Assembly (NCBI GenBank): GCA_035938175.1
Contig: DASZHD010000036.1
Coordinates: 103,883-167,882, forward strand
Source: DASRDE01 sp035938175
Lineage (GTDB): Bacteria > Vulcanimicrobiota > Vulcanimicrobiia > Vulcanimicrobiales > Vulcanimicrobiaceae
Direction of reading: 5' to 3'
DNA length: 64,000 nt
Part shown: piece by piece, positions 16,154 through 25,081 of the stretch
Numbering within the stretch: the stretch's first letter is position 1
Layout: every line of letters begins with the position of its first letter
Translations under genes and position numbers: made by a program
Notes under the pieces: model-generated
What the model saw: the letters and a program-made list of their open reading frames with translations, nothing else
The model's database searches: none
Told to the model about the DNA's origin: nothing

Positions 16154-18202
16154 TCAGGCCGCCTCGGGCCCTTGCTCTTCCTTAATTAGTCCTGCAGGAA
16201 CCAGCCGCAGCTCGGGAGGCAGCTCGGCGTAGCTGTACACGCCGATGCGCAGTCCGGAACGCAAAAAGAAGTCGGCCAACAGCGGCCGCACGGCGCCCGT
16301 ACAGACGATCGCCGCCTGCCCGGGCGCAGCGGCGGACGCGTACTGCTCCGCCTGGTCGCGTACCGCCAAGGCAAGCGCCGGGTCGGGCTCTGCAGCTCCG
16401 GTCGAGAAGGACTCGGCGAGCCGGCGCTCCAGTTCGGGCTCGAGCAACAGCGGCTCGATCGTTTCACGGCCGCGGCGACGCAGCTGGGAGGGAACGATGA
16501 CGCGGCGCGCCGCCTCGGCCAGGTCGCGCGGTTCGCGGCTTACGGCGGCGGCGTCGATCATCGCTTCGAACACGGTCACCGGATCGCGCGGCCAGATTCG
16601 TTCGCGCAGCAACAGTCCCAGCGCCTTTTGGACCGCAGCCAGCGGCAACGCGTCACCGCCGATCTCTTTCACGAGCGTCGGAACCGTTGCACGCAGATGC
16701 TCCAGCATCGTCTGCAGCTCTTGCCGCCCCAGCAGCGCTTCCGCGTGCTCCCGCGCGATTTCGGCCAGATGCGAACCGACGATCGAAACCGGATCGAAAA
16801 CCAGCGCACCCTCTTGCAGCGCGCGCTCGCGCGTTTGCGGATCGATCCATTTTGCATCCAGACCGTAGACCGGTTCGCGGGCGGGTTCACCCTCGATTCG
16901 CGCAAGAACCGGATCGTCGGCGACGGCCAGCATTCGAAGCAGATCCAAACAGCCTTCGCCGCATAACTCATCCCGTACGCGGATCGCATACGAGTCGGGA
17001 TCGCGCGTCAGATCGTCGCGCAGCCGCACGCCCGGCAACACGATGCCGATCTCGGCGGCTAATGCCCGGCGCACTTCTCCGACGCGATCCAGCAGCGCAT
17101 CCGCGAGCGGCGGCGCGAGCAGCTGCGCCAGATTCGCGCCGATCTCGATGCACACGGCGTCGACGCCGACCAGCGCCAGCGCCATTTCCGGGCGGCGGAT
17201 CGCCGATCGTTTCGACAGCTCGCGCTCGTGTGCGAGTGCTTGAGCGGCAACCGCGTTGCGCTTTTGCGCCGCTCGTGCTCCGGCAGAAGCGCACAGACCG
17301 AGAACGACGAACACGGGACGCGGCAGCGCCGGAACAAACGCAAGTGCCAGCAGCAATCCGCCCGCAACGCGCAAGATCTCCGGCCGCGCGAACAATTGGG
17401 AGGCGAGGTCTGCTCCCAGCGAACCGTCCGCGGCTACGCGCGTTACCATCATGCCCATCGCGGTCGACATCAGGAACGCGGGGAGCGTGGTGACCAGCGC
17501 GTTGCCGATCGATAAGAGCGCGAACGTCTGGAGCGCCTGCCCGGGCGGCATGCCGTGATACACTGCGCCCACAACCACTCCGCCGATCAAATTCAGCACG
17601 ACGATGATGAGCGCGGCAACGGCATCGCCCTTGACGAATTTACCCGCGCCGTCCATTGCGCCGTAGAAATCCGCTTCTTTTTGAACGTACGATCGTTTTT
17701 CGCGCGCGCCGTCCGCGTCCAGCACGCCGGCATGCACGTCGGCATCGATGGCCATTTGTTTGCCGGGCATCGCATCCAGCGTAAAACGCGCGGCTACTTC
17801 GGCGACGCGTTGCGAGCCGCTCGCAATGACGACGAACTGGATCGTGATGAGAATCGCAAAGACGATGAGCCCGACGACCAGATTGCCGCGTACGACGAAG
17901 TCTCCGAATGCGGGAATCACGCCGCCTGCGCCGCCGGGCAGGTGGCCCTGCGTCAGAATCAAGCGCGTGGCGGACACGTCGAGCGACAATCGAAACAGCG
18001 TGGCAATCAACAGCGCGGGCGCGAAAGCAGAGAACTCCAGCGGCTCTTCTACCGTTACGCTCAGCAGCAACACCAGCGCGGATCCGAAGATATTGATACC
18101 GAGAAGCGCGTCCAAAATCAGCGGCGGCAACGGCACGATGAGAATCGCCACGATGCCGAGCAGCACGAACGCAAAGCCGTACGTCGGAACGCGGTTACGC
18201 AT
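16154..18202 (-). CDS. flhA: Flagellar-type export gate protein FlhA
   Basis: 682 residues from the ATG at 18202, whose first eight bases overlap the flhB stop. N-terminal half: about eight membrane spans with the FHIPEP-family segment FRLSLDVSATRLILTQGHLP, GDFVVRGNLVVGLIVFAI, the cytoplasmic loop KQMAIDADVHAGVLDADGAR and DFYGAMDGAGKFVKGDA. The C-terminal cytoplasmic domain has EPVYGLDAKWIDPQTRERAL and MLEHLRATVPTLVKEI as in FlhA. It forms the nonameric ring that accepts substrate-chaperone complexes at the base of the export apparatus. Last gene of the fliQ-fliR-flhB-flhA operon, followed by a terminator. Confidence 0.95.
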   Translation of the reverse strand: MRNRVPTYGFAFVLLGIVAILIVPLPPLILDALLGINIFGSALVLLLSVTVEEPLEFSAFAPALLIATLFRLSLDVSATRLILTQGHLPGGAGGVIPAFGDFVVRGNLVVGLIVFAILITIQFVVIASGSQRVAEVAARFTLDAMPGKQMAIDADVHAGVLDADGAREKRSYVQKEADFYGAMDGAGKFVKGDAVAALIIVVLNLIGGVVVGAVYHGMPPGQALQTFALLSIGNALVTTLPAFLMSTAMGMMVTRVAADGSLGADLASQLFARPEILRVAGGLLLALAFVPALPRPVFVVLGLCASAGARAAQKRNAVAAQALAHERELSKRSAIRRPEMALALVGVDAVCIEIGANLAQLLAPPLADALLDRVGEVRRALAAEIGIVLPGVRLRDDLTRDPDSYAIRVRDELCGEGCLDLLRMLAVADDPVLARIEGEPAREPVYGLDAKWIDPQTRERALQEGALVFDPVSIVGSHLAEIAREHAEALLGRQELQTMLEHLRATVPTLVKEIGGDALPLAAVQKALGLLLRERIWPRDPVTVFEAMIDAAAVSREPRDLAEAARRVIVPSQLRRRGRETIEPLLLEPELERRLAESFSTGAAEPDPALALAVRDQAEQYASAAAPGQAAIVCTGAVRPLLADFFLRSGLRIGVYSYAELPPELRLVPAGLIKEEQGPEAA

Positions 18203-19211
18203 ACGTATCGCGATCCCGGAGAACGTGCTGCAAGCGTAAGACGATCTCCGCAACGGCGAGGTACGTTTCTTGCGGTATGAAATCACCCGCATTCGCCGAC
18301 GCATAGAGCGCACGCGCGAGGGCGACGTTCTCTACCAGCGGGATGCCCAGCGAAAACGCGCGTTCGCGTACGCGTGCGGCCGCTTCATCGGCGGCACGGA
18401 TCAAAACCCGTGGCACCGGTACCTCCGGCGGGCGGTACTCGAGCGCCATCGCGATATGCGTGGGGTTGGTAACGACGAACGCCGCGTCTTTCACGCGCGC
18501 GAGCGAACCGCGCGCAATGCGCCGGTGCAGCGTCTTGCGCCGTCCGCGTGCGAGCGGATCGCCGTCCTGCTCTTTCTGGTCGCGTTTGAGTTCTTCGTAC
18601 GACATCTTCAGACGGTTTCGCCAGCGTGTGAATTGGATGCCGTAATCGGCGAACGCAAAGACTCCGCCGACGGCGCAAGCCGCCGCGCACGTTTGCAGCA
18701 CGCCATGCCAGGCGGCTTGTGCAACCGCGAGCACGCCGGCACCGTGCAGTACCGTCGCGTACACCGCGCCGGCAACGCCCGTCATCGCAGCTCCCGCGCA
18801 AAGAAAGGCCACGATGGCTCGCATGCTCGACACGACGGATTCGCGCGAAAACATCCGCTTCACGTTTTCCGATGGGTTCAAGCGGCTCGGCTTGAACGCA
18901 ACCGCCGTGAAATGCAATCCGCCGCCTTGCGCGATTGCCGACACGCAAGCCGCCGCGCCCGCAGCCCCGGCCGGCACGAGCATCAAACCGAACGACGCGG
19001 CGAGCGGCCCCGCCGGATTTGCGCCCGCAAACGCGTTTTCCAACACGATTTTCGCTTGTGCGCCGAGCGCGGGCGCCACGAGCGCCGTGGCGATCAAACC
19101 ACCGGCCAGCGCTGCGGCACTGCACAGCTCTTGCGAACGCGCAACGTCGCCCTCGCGTTTTGCTTTTTGCAGCCGCGATGCAGTCGGTTCAAAGGGTTTT
19201 TCCTCGGCCAT
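18195..19211 (-). CDS. flhB: Flagellar-type export switch protein FlhB
   Basis: 338 residues. The N-terminus EEKPFEPTASRLQKAKREGD is the family signature, followed by four membrane spans, the linker FTRWRNRLKMSYEELKRDQKEQ, and the autocleavage motif NPTH at residues 249-252 (FVVTNPTHIAMALEY). Cleavage between Asn and Pro normally switches substrates from rod/hook to filament type; the site is intact. The C-terminal cytoplasmic part (IPLVENVALARALYA) is also conserved. It sits directly against fliR (adjacent codons) and overlaps flhA by eight bases. Confidence 0.96.
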   Translation of the reverse strand: MAEEKPFEPTASRLQKAKREGDVARSQELCSAAALAGGLIATALVAPALGAQAKIVLENAFAGANPAGPLAASFGLMLVPAGAAGAAACVSAIAQGGGLHFTAVAFKPSRLNPSENVKRMFSRESVVSSMRAIVAFLCAGAAMTGVAGAVYATVLHGAGVLAVAQAAWHGVLQTCAAACAVGGVFAFADYGIQFTRWRNRLKMSYEELKRDQKEQDGDPLARGRRKTLHRRIARGSLARVKDAAFVVTNPTHIAMALEYRPPEVPVPRVLIRAADEAAARVRERAFSLGIPLVENVALARALYASANAGDFIPQETYLAVAEIVLRLQHVLRDRDTYA

Positions 19212-19925
19212 CTACGGGCTCAGAAATGGAACGCGCACCCACGGGACTGCGCTTTGCGCGAAGAGCGGTGGGATCGTAACGAGCGTAACGACTACGGCAG
19301 TCGCAAATACAATCGGAAACGATAGCGTGAAGGCCGCGAAGCGCGGTATCACGCGCGAGGCGGCTGCCAGCGTAACCTGTGCAACGAAAACGAGCGCAAT
19401 CGCCGGACCGGCAACCAGCAGCGCCGCCTCGACGATCGACGACGGCAGCGCGATCGCATACGCGTAAAGGCCGCCGGATGACGGCAGCGTGCAGACGGGA
19501 AGCGCTTCGAAACTGCGCGCCAGCGCTTCAATCACGACGCGATAGCCGCCGAGCAGAAAGAAGCCGGCGAGAAACACCATCGACCACACGCGTCCGAATG
19601 CCGACGCCGCAAAGAAGGACGAGCCCGGCACGCTTCCGCGGATGCCGACGTAATCGTCGAGCGCGCGCCCGCCGGCGTATGCGCCGTCGTAGAGAATCGA
19701 AGACGCGAACCCGATCGCGGCACCGATGCCGAAGTCGGCCGCCGCAGCAAACGGCAGCGGCAGTCCGCCGCAACGCGGATGCCCGAACGCCGGCGTTAGC
19801 GCGAGCGCTACGGTCAACGCCAACCCGGCGCGGACGGGCGCGGGGACTGAAGGATGCGAGAATCCGGGCGCGCGGGAGACGAATCCGGCGCACCGGCAGA
19901 ATACGAGTAGCCCGGTTATACTCAT
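19212..19925 (-). CDS. fliR: Flagellar-type export gate protein FliR
   Basis: 237 residues from the ATG at 19925, which overlaps the fliQ stop (ATGA). Six hydrophobic segments are visible (ITGLLVFCRCAGFVSRAPGF, AGLALTVALALTPAFG, AADFGIGAAIGFASSILYDG, GRVWSMVFLAGFFLLGG, EAALLVAGPAIALVFVAQVT, FATAVVVTLVTIPPL). RCAGFVSRAPGFSHPSVPAPVRAG corresponds to the conserved FliR start. FliR is one of the three proteins of the FliPQR export pore. Length is slightly short for the family (about 255). Confidence 0.9.
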   Translation of the reverse strand: MSITGLLVFCRCAGFVSRAPGFSHPSVPAPVRAGLALTVALALTPAFGHPRCGGLPLPFAAAADFGIGAAIGFASSILYDGAYAGGRALDDYVGIRGSVPGSSFFAASAFGRVWSMVFLAGFFLLGGYRVVIEALARSFEALPVCTLPSSGGLYAYAIALPSSIVEAALLVAGPAIALVFVAQVTLAAASRVIPRFAAFTLSFPIVFATAVVVTLVTIPPLFAQSAVPWVRVPFLSP

Positions 19926-20188
19926 TGCTGGGTAAGCGCGTTCAATTGGGACACCGCGCTCGTGAAGAGACCGGCACACAGATGCAGCCCGAACGAGCCG
20001 GCGATCGTCACGGCGATGCCGACGCCCACCAGTTTGGGAAGCAGCGAAAGCGTCTGTTCTTGAACTTGCGTCGCGGCTTGCAGCACCGCGACAGCCGTAC
20101 CGATACCGGCGGAAACCAGTAAAACCGGCAGGCAAAGCACCGCCGTGTCAAGCAGTGTTTCGCGCAAAAGTCCGTCGAATGCGCCCAT
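19922..20188 (-). CDS. fliQ: Flagellar-type export gate protein FliQ
   Basis: 88 residues, exact family length, with two membrane helices. LPVLLVSAGIGTAVAVLQAA then TQVQEQTLSLLPKLVGVGIA match the FliQ consensus (including the conserved QEQTLSFLPK). First gene of the second export operon. The 120 bases between it and the divergent gene at 20309 should hold the promoters of both; I see no convincing -35/-10 pair for fliQ there. Confidence 0.94.
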   Translation of the reverse strand: MGAFDGLLRETLLDTAVLCLPVLLVSAGIGTAVAVLQAATQVQEQTLSLLPKLVGVGIAVTIAGSFGLHLCAGLFTSAVSQLNALTQQ

Positions 20189-20308
20189 GCGACGAGCCTA
20201 CGAAGTGCGTGTTGCCGCTGTGCTGCCGGGCGGTAACTATTTTCGCATCCGCGGCGTTACTTAGGGGATCTATCGTCGCGCCTGACCGGTTGGGGAGTTT
20301 TTTGCGTC

Positions 20309-21658
20309 GTGAAGTTACGTTTTGCCGGCATTGCCGCTGCGCTGTCGCTGTCTTTGAGCGCCTGCGGCGGAGGAGGTGGAACGCCGGCAGGCCCCGCGCC
20401 CAGCACCAATCCCAGCGCGAGTCCGGTTCCGTCCGGGAAGATTACGCATGTCGTCATCATCTTCCAGGAGAACCGCTCGCCGGACAATCTGTTTCAAGGC
20501 CTGACCGGAGCCGACATCGCGACTTCGGGCAAGAATTCGAGGGGTCAAACCGTACCGCTGACGCCGGTTCCGCTCGATTCCGTGTTCGACGTCGATCACA
20601 GCCATAGTCCCTCGTTCTTGAACGAATATAACAACGGGCAGATGAACGGCTTCGATAAGGTCACGTTCTCCTGCGCGCCCGGCGGCTGCGGAAATGTGAC
20701 TCCCACCGCGTACGGATACGTTCCGCCTTCACAAGTGCAGCCGTACTTCGCGATGGCGAAACGGTACACGTTTGCCGACCGGATGTTTCAGTCGAACTCC
20801 GGTCCGAGCTTTCCGGCGCACCAGTACATCATCAGCGGAACGGCAGAGACTGCGCCGGGCAGTACGCTCTACGCGGCGGAGAATCCGCGGTACGCGAACA
20901 ACAACGTCGGCAATTGCGACGGCGACCCCTCATCCACCGTCGGTTTGATCGACATCAATACCGGCCAGGAAACGCAAGAATCGAAACCCTGCTTCGACCA
21001 TCCCACGCTGTTCGATGAAATGGACGCGGCGGGCGTCAGTTACAAATACTACACGGCTCCGGCGGCGGGGTTGTGGAACGCGCCCGACGCGATATCGCAT
21101 ATCCGGTTCGGCAGCGATTGGTCGCACGTGATCGTCGGCAACACCGCGATCCTTACGGATATTGCAAACAGTCAACTTCCCGCGGTCTCGTGGGTGATTC
21201 CGAACTCGGCGCAATCCGATCATGCGAAGATCAACGACGGAAGCGGCCCCGACTGGGTAGCGACGGTCGTCAACGCGGTCGGCCAGTCACCTTACTGGCA
21301 AAACACGGCAATTTTCGTGACGTGGGACGACTGGGGCGGGTGGTACGATCACGTCGCACCGAAACAATACGACAAGTTCGAACTGGGGTTCCGCGTGCCC
21401 CTCATCGTCGTCTCGCCGTACGCCAAGCCCGCATACGTCTCCCACGTGCAGCACGAATTCGGCAGCATCTTGCATTTCACCGAAGAAACGTTCGGGCTGC
21501 CCTCACTTGGCTACACCGACGCGCGGGCCGACGACTTGCGCGACTGCTTCGACTTCTCCCAAACGCCGCTAACGTTCAGCACGATCCAGACCAGGCACAA
21601 AGCGTCGTATTTCATGAAGCTGCCGCCCTCCAACGTTCCGATCGACGACGATTTCTGA
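20309..21658 (+). CDS. Phospholipase C / acid-phosphatase-like phosphoesterase lipoprotein
   Basis: 449 residues, GTG start 11 bases after GGGGAG. A lipobox (LSLSACGG) gives an acylated N-terminus and a short Gly/Pro/Ser linker. The catalytic domain belongs to the bacterial phosphoesterase family (phospholipase C/AcpA, alkaline-phosphatase fold): HVVIIFQENRSPDNLFQGL at the start, DHSHSPSFLNEY, then the C-terminal metal and substrate segments SDHAKINDGSGPDWVATVVN, VTWDDWGGWYDHVAPKQYD and FGSILHFTEETFGLP. It probably removes phosphate from phospholipids or phosphate esters at the cell surface. Divergent from fliQ; convergent with metF. Confidence 0.88.
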   Translation: MKLRFAGIAAALSLSLSACGGGGGTPAGPAPSTNPSASPVPSGKITHVVIIFQENRSPDNLFQGLTGADIATSGKNSRGQTVPLTPVPLDSVFDVDHSHSPSFLNEYNNGQMNGFDKVTFSCAPGGCGNVTPTAYGYVPPSQVQPYFAMAKRYTFADRMFQSNSGPSFPAHQYIISGTAETAPGSTLYAAENPRYANNNVGNCDGDPSSTVGLIDINTGQETQESKPCFDHPTLFDEMDAAGVSYKYYTAPAAGLWNAPDAISHIRFGSDWSHVIVGNTAILTDIANSQLPAVSWVIPNSAQSDHAKINDGSGPDWVATVVNAVGQSPYWQNTAIFVTWDDWGGWYDHVAPKQYDKFELGFRVPLIVVSPYAKPAYVSHVQHEFGSILHFTEETFGLPSLGYTDARADDLRDCFDFSQTPLTFSTIQTRHKASYFMKLPPSNVPIDDDF

Positions 21659-21672
21659 TCCGCGCGCAATAG

Positions 21673-22575
21673 CTATCGCATGATGAACGAACGCCAGGCC
21701 GTGGCCGCTAAGAGCGCGCTGACGATGGCGCGGGTCGCGGGCGATTTGTTCAACGTGTAAAAATGGATGCCGGGCGCACCGCGCCGCAGCAGATCCGTGC
21801 ATTGCAGCGTGGCGAAGGCAACGCCGAGTTCCTCCACTGCCTTGGGCTCGTCGCGGCGGATTTGCAGCTCTGCCAAAAGTTTCGGAGGAATCGTTGCTCC
21901 GCACATCGCGGTAAAGCGCTGGATCTGCTCGAAATTGGTAATCGGCATGATGCCGGGAAGAATCGGAACCGTCACACCGATGGCGCGGGCATGCTCTACG
22001 AACGCGAAGTAACGGTCGTTGTCGAAAAACAACTGCGTGATCAGGAACTCCGCGCCCGCATCGACTTTGCGCTTGACGTTGTAGAGATCGTCCTCGAAAC
22101 TGGCCGCTTCCGGGTGCTTTTCGGGATAGCACGCCGCGCCGATGCAAAAATGATAGTTGCGCTCGATCGTGGCGATCAGATCGTTTGCGTGCGTGAATCC
22201 GCCGGCAACCGGCTCGAACACCGCCGCGTCACGGGGCGGATCGCCGCGCAGCCCCAAAACGTTTTCTATACCGGCAGCCTCGAGATCGCTCAAGACGGCG
22301 CGCAGATCGGCGCGCGTACTGCCTACACACGTCACGTGCGCCATGACGTTGATGCCGATCTCATTCTGAATCTGCTTGGAGACTTCAATGGTGCGCGCGC
22401 GCGTCGAGCCTCCCGCGCCGTACGTTACCGAAACGAACGCGGGACGCAATTCGCGCAGCGTGCGCGCGGTTTCCAGCAAATGGGCGTGCGCTTCATCGGT
22501 GCGCGGCGGAAAGAACTCGAACGAGAAGAACGGCCGCTGCGTCGCGAGCGCTTCACTTATGCGCATGGGCGCCAT
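21673..22575 (-). CDS. metF: 5,10-methylenetetrahydrofolate reductase
   Basis: 300 residues from the ATG at 22575 (297 from the ATG at 22566). The TIM-barrel MTHFR signature is clear: FFSFEFFPPRTDEAH, FVSVTYGAGGSTRARTIEVS, VMAHVTCVGSTRADLRAVL, NVLGLRGDPPRD, FLITQLFFDNDRYFAFV, LPGIMPITNFEQIQRF. It makes methyl-THF for methionine synthesis, using FAD. It starts one base after the fliP stop, so it appears to be translated from the tail of the flagellar transcript, an odd location with no functional link visible. Confidence 0.95.
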   Translation of the reverse strand: MAPMRISEALATQRPFFSFEFFPPRTDEAHAHLLETARTLRELRPAFVSVTYGAGGSTRARTIEVSKQIQNEIGINVMAHVTCVGSTRADLRAVLSDLEAAGIENVLGLRGDPPRDAAVFEPVAGGFTHANDLIATIERNYHFCIGAACYPEKHPEAASFEDDLYNVKRKVDAGAEFLITQLFFDNDRYFAFVEHARAIGVTVPILPGIMPITNFEQIQRFTAMCGATIPPKLLAELQIRRDEPKAVEELGVAFATLQCTDLLRRGAPGIHFYTLNKSPATRAIVSALLAATAWRSFIMR

Positions 22576-22576
22576 G

Positions 22577-23233
22577 TTATCGAAACGTCGAGACCAAGCC
22601 TCCGCAGACCAGCGCCCATCCGTCGACCATGACGAAGAGCAGCAGTTTGGCGGGCAGCGAGATGACCGGCGGACTGAGCATGAACATGCCCAGTCCCATG
22701 AGGATCGAAGCGACGGCCAAGTCGATCGCGACGAAGGGCAGATACAGCGCGAAACCGATCGCGAACGCATCGCGCAACTCGCCGACGACGAATGCCGGCA
22801 CCAGCACGTTTAACGGGACCCTGCTCGGCGCTTCCGGCTGCCGGTGCGCCACGCGTTCGAAAAGGCCGATGTCCGCGGCGCGCGTTTGCCGGATCATGAA
22901 TTCGCGGAGCGGCGCGCAGGCGCGAGCGACGAACTGGGATTGCGAGAGCCTTCCGCTGGAATACGGCGAGAGGGCTTCGCTCGATATCCGCGTCAGCGTG
23001 GGCGACATAATCGTGAACGTGAGGACCAGCGCGAGGCCCGTCAAAACCGAGTTCGGCGGCAGCGCGGCGGCACCGATTGCGGACCGTACGAGCGAAAGTA
23101 CGACGACGATCCGTACGAACGACGTGCACATCACCAGCACGAACGGCGCGATTGAGATTAGTGTGAGCGCAGCCAGGACGTCGAGCGGTAAGGTCCCATG
23201 CGCGTGGCCGGCAATTCGCAGCAGAGCATCCAT
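22577..23233 (-). CDS. fliP: Flagellar-type export gate protein FliP
   Basis: 218 residues, a little short because the usual cleavable signal peptide is missing. The two PROSITE-like FliP regions are present: PFVLVMCTSFVRIVVVLSLV with RSAIGAAALPPNSVLTGLAL, and VPAFVVGELRDAFAIGFALY with LPFVAIDLAVASILMGLGMF. FliP is the main component of the FliPQR pore. It is separated from fliQR by metF and two other features, so the pore genes are split between two operons 2.4 kb apart. A 45-base gap separates it from fliN. Confidence 0.95.
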   Translation of the reverse strand: MDALLRIAGHAHGTLPLDVLAALTLISIAPFVLVMCTSFVRIVVVLSLVRSAIGAAALPPNSVLTGLALVLTFTIMSPTLTRISSEALSPYSSGRLSQSQFVARACAPLREFMIRQTRAADIGLFERVAHRQPEAPSRVPLNVLVPAFVVGELRDAFAIGFALYLPFVAIDLAVASILMGLGMFMLSPPVISLPAKLLLFVMVDGWALVCGGLVSTFR

Positions 23234-23278
23234 CGCTTTGAACGATAGCGCCGCCGCGTTGCGCGGCTGTTTCCGGCG

Positions 23279-23560
23279 TTAGGCCGGTTTTTGAATCAGC
23301 TCCGTTACCCGGACGCCGAAATTCTCGTCGATCGCCACGACTTCGCCGCGCGCCACGAGTTTGTTGTTGACGAGCAGATCGACGGGACCGCCCGCCAGGC
23401 GGTCGAGTTCGACGATGGAGCCGGTGCCGAGTTTCAGAATCTCCGCGACGGCCATCTTGCACTTTCCGAGCTCGGCGGTAACCTGCAGCGGAACGTTCAT
23501 CAGCAGATCGAGATTCTGCTGATCGGCCACCAGCGTTCCGTTCTTTTTCTGTTCTGCCAT
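23279..23560 (-). CDS. fliN: Flagellar motor switch/sorting-platform protein FliN
   Basis: 93 residues from the ATG at 23560. It is essentially one SpoA domain: LLMNVPLQVTAELGKCKMAV, AEILKLGTGSIVELDRLAGG, PVDLLVNNKLVARGEVVAID, FGVRVTELI. FliN forms the lower C-ring with FliM and docks FliH-FliI, so it serves export as well as switching. The ribosome-binding context is weak; it follows the FliM-like stop by 10 bases and is likely coupled. Confidence 0.93.
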   Translation of the reverse strand: MAEQKKNGTLVADQQNLDLLMNVPLQVTAELGKCKMAVAEILKLGTGSIVELDRLAGGPVDLLVNNKLVARGEVVAIDENFGVRVTELIQKPA

Positions 23561-23570
23561 TATTGTCGTT

Positions 23571-24368
23571 CTAATCCTTACCTGTGGAGGCATTCAGCAC
23601 GATGACGCTGCGCTCGCCAATCTCGCCGCATTCGCCGCGGCCGAGCGCGGCAGCGCCCAGCTTGAGCAGGCCCGGTTCTCCCATCCTAGTCATCATCGGC
23701 ACGTAAGCGCCCGGGCCTAAGCGTAGAAACTCCGCGGCTGCGATCTGCCCGTGGGCGAACTCGGCGCGCACCTCGACCTCGACGTCCGACAGGTCTTCCA
23801 ATCGCAGGGCAGGAGCGCCCTTCGGTTCCGGGTCCCGCGAGAGCGCGACCCCCACGCGCACCTTTACCGGTTCTTCAACAATCAGCTCCAGGTACGTCGC
23901 GAACGCGCGAGTGTCAAGAATTTGTTGAAGAGCGCCGGCGTCGCGCCCGCACAAGTGCGGCAATGCCGGGGCGAGCGCGCGCAAAACCCGTTGCAGCATT
24001 TCGTTCTCCATGCCGGAGAGCGCACGGCTGCCGCTTTCGATTTCGCCGAACGCGGCGGCGGAAAGCGCGAGCGCATCGGCCGGCCGCACCACGAACGCGG
24101 CTTCGCACAGCGATCCGCGCATGCCGAACACCAGCGCGCCGTCAACGATCGCACTCCACGCGGTTGCGTCCGGAATGCACGGTTCGGACACATGCAGCTT
24201 TACGGCAGCTCGTAAGAGTGCGGAAAGCGTTTCCCGCGCCGTATTGCCGACGACGCATGCGGCGCTGAGTGGAAGCGCGGAACGCCGCCGGAAACACGGG
24301 CGGCGCACGTGCCGTCCGTGAATTAGCTCGCCGCGCCGTTCGAAGCCCAGTGCAAGCGGTGCGCTCAT
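23571..24368 (-). CDS. FliM-like motor switch/sorting-platform protein lacking the CheY-binding N-terminus
   Basis: 265 residues, against about 330 for FliM. The C-terminal SpoA domain is recognisable at about 185-255 (LEDLSDVEVEVRAEFAHGQ, AAEFLRLGPGAYVPM). The middle region (FGMRGSLCEAAFVVRPADAL, GSRALSGMENEMLQRVLRAL) fits a shortened CheC-like domain. The N-terminus has no LSQDEIDALL-type CheY-P-binding peptide. Its ATG overlaps the previous gene by four bases. By size and layout it is between flagellar FliM and injectisome SctQ. FliM by context and SpoA domain; the exact orthology is uncertain. Confidence 0.72.
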   Translation of the reverse strand: MSAPLALGFERRGELIHGRHVRRPCFRRRSALPLSAACVVGNTARETLSALLRAAVKLHVSEPCIPDATAWSAIVDGALVFGMRGSLCEAAFVVRPADALALSAAAFGEIESGSRALSGMENEMLQRVLRALAPALPHLCGRDAGALQQILDTRAFATYLELIVEEPVKVRVGVALSRDPEPKGAPALRLEDLSDVEVEVRAEFAHGQIAAAEFLRLGPGAYVPMMTRMGEPGLLKLGAAALGRGECGEIGERSVIVLNASTGKD

Positions 24369-25081
24369 TTGAGCAGATCCATGGCGGTTTTTTGCGCGCC
24401 GTACTGCGCTACTCCGGCGGCGCGCATCGCGTCGAGAGCGATGTATGCCTCTTGCAGACGCTCCAGACCCAGATCGATGTCGACGGCGCTCGAATCGTGC
24501 GAAAACGGGCGAACGGCCGTGAAGTTTCCGTCTTGGGCGCGGCCGACGTGCGGCGCTATCTGTGCGGGCGCTGCAAAATGCTCGGCGTCGACCGCCTGCA
24601 ATTTCGTCGCGGCCGCAAATCGCGCGAGCGCGATGCGCCCGACGACGGCGCGCGAGACTTCCGCGATTCCGGTGCGCGGATCGATCGTTCGGCGCTCGTA
24701 GGTCACGGAGCCGTCACTCTGCACCGCCGCCGTGCCGGTACGTCCAAGCGCAGCATCGACGGGATCGGCTCGCAGCGGAGCCAGCGGCGCGCGCTCGTTT
24801 GCAAAACCCAAAACGGCGCGGCCGCTCGAATCGACGAGCACGCCGTCCTTGAAGGCAAAGCGTCCGTCTCGTGTGTACAAAGCGCGGGCTCCGTCCGCCG
24901 TAACAAAAAACGCATCCTGGGGAGCGGTCACGGAAAGCGGATCGGCCGTATACACCGGCATGGGCGTACGCTCGACGTCGTTCGTTTCGGGAAAGGCGCC
25001 CGGCGTGTACGCGCGCAGCACGTCGCGTTCGCGCGACTCGACTGCTTCCATCGCGCGCGTCGTTTGATTGGAGATCAGCAT
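24365..25081 (-). CDS. Flagellar rod protein of the FlgF/FlgG family
   Basis: 238 residues, near the usual FlgF/FlgG length. The family core is visible: APQDAFFVTADGARALYTRD then GRFAFKDGVLVDSSGRAVLG, equivalent to the GxGFF...YTRDGxFxxDxxGxLV segment. The C-terminus (LERLQEAYIALDAMRAAGVA) forms the last coiled-coil helix. The N-terminus (LISNQTTRAMEAVESRERDV) is shortened and lacks the usual N-x-AN-xxTxG motif. It is the only axial protein of this class in the cluster; no FlgE or second FlgF/FlgG is seen. It overlaps the gene on either side by 7 and 4 bases. Confidence 0.78.
   Translation of the reverse strand: MLISNQTTRAMEAVESRERDVLRAYTPGAFPETNDVERTPMPVYTADPLSVTAPQDAFFVTADGARALYTRDGRFAFKDGVLVDSSGRAVLGFANERAPLAPLRADPVDAALGRTGTAAVQSDGSVTYERRTIDPRTGIAEVSRAVVGRIALARFAAATKLQAVDAEHFAAPAQIAPHVGRAQDGNFTAVRPFSHDSSAVDIDLGLERLQEAYIALDAMRAAGVAQYGAQKTAMDLLK

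Noticed and set aside
20189..20308. Sigma-28 or sigma-54 promoter before fliQ
   Set aside because: I looked for TAAA-N15-GCCGATAA and GG-N10-GC patterns on the minus strand and found no convincing match.
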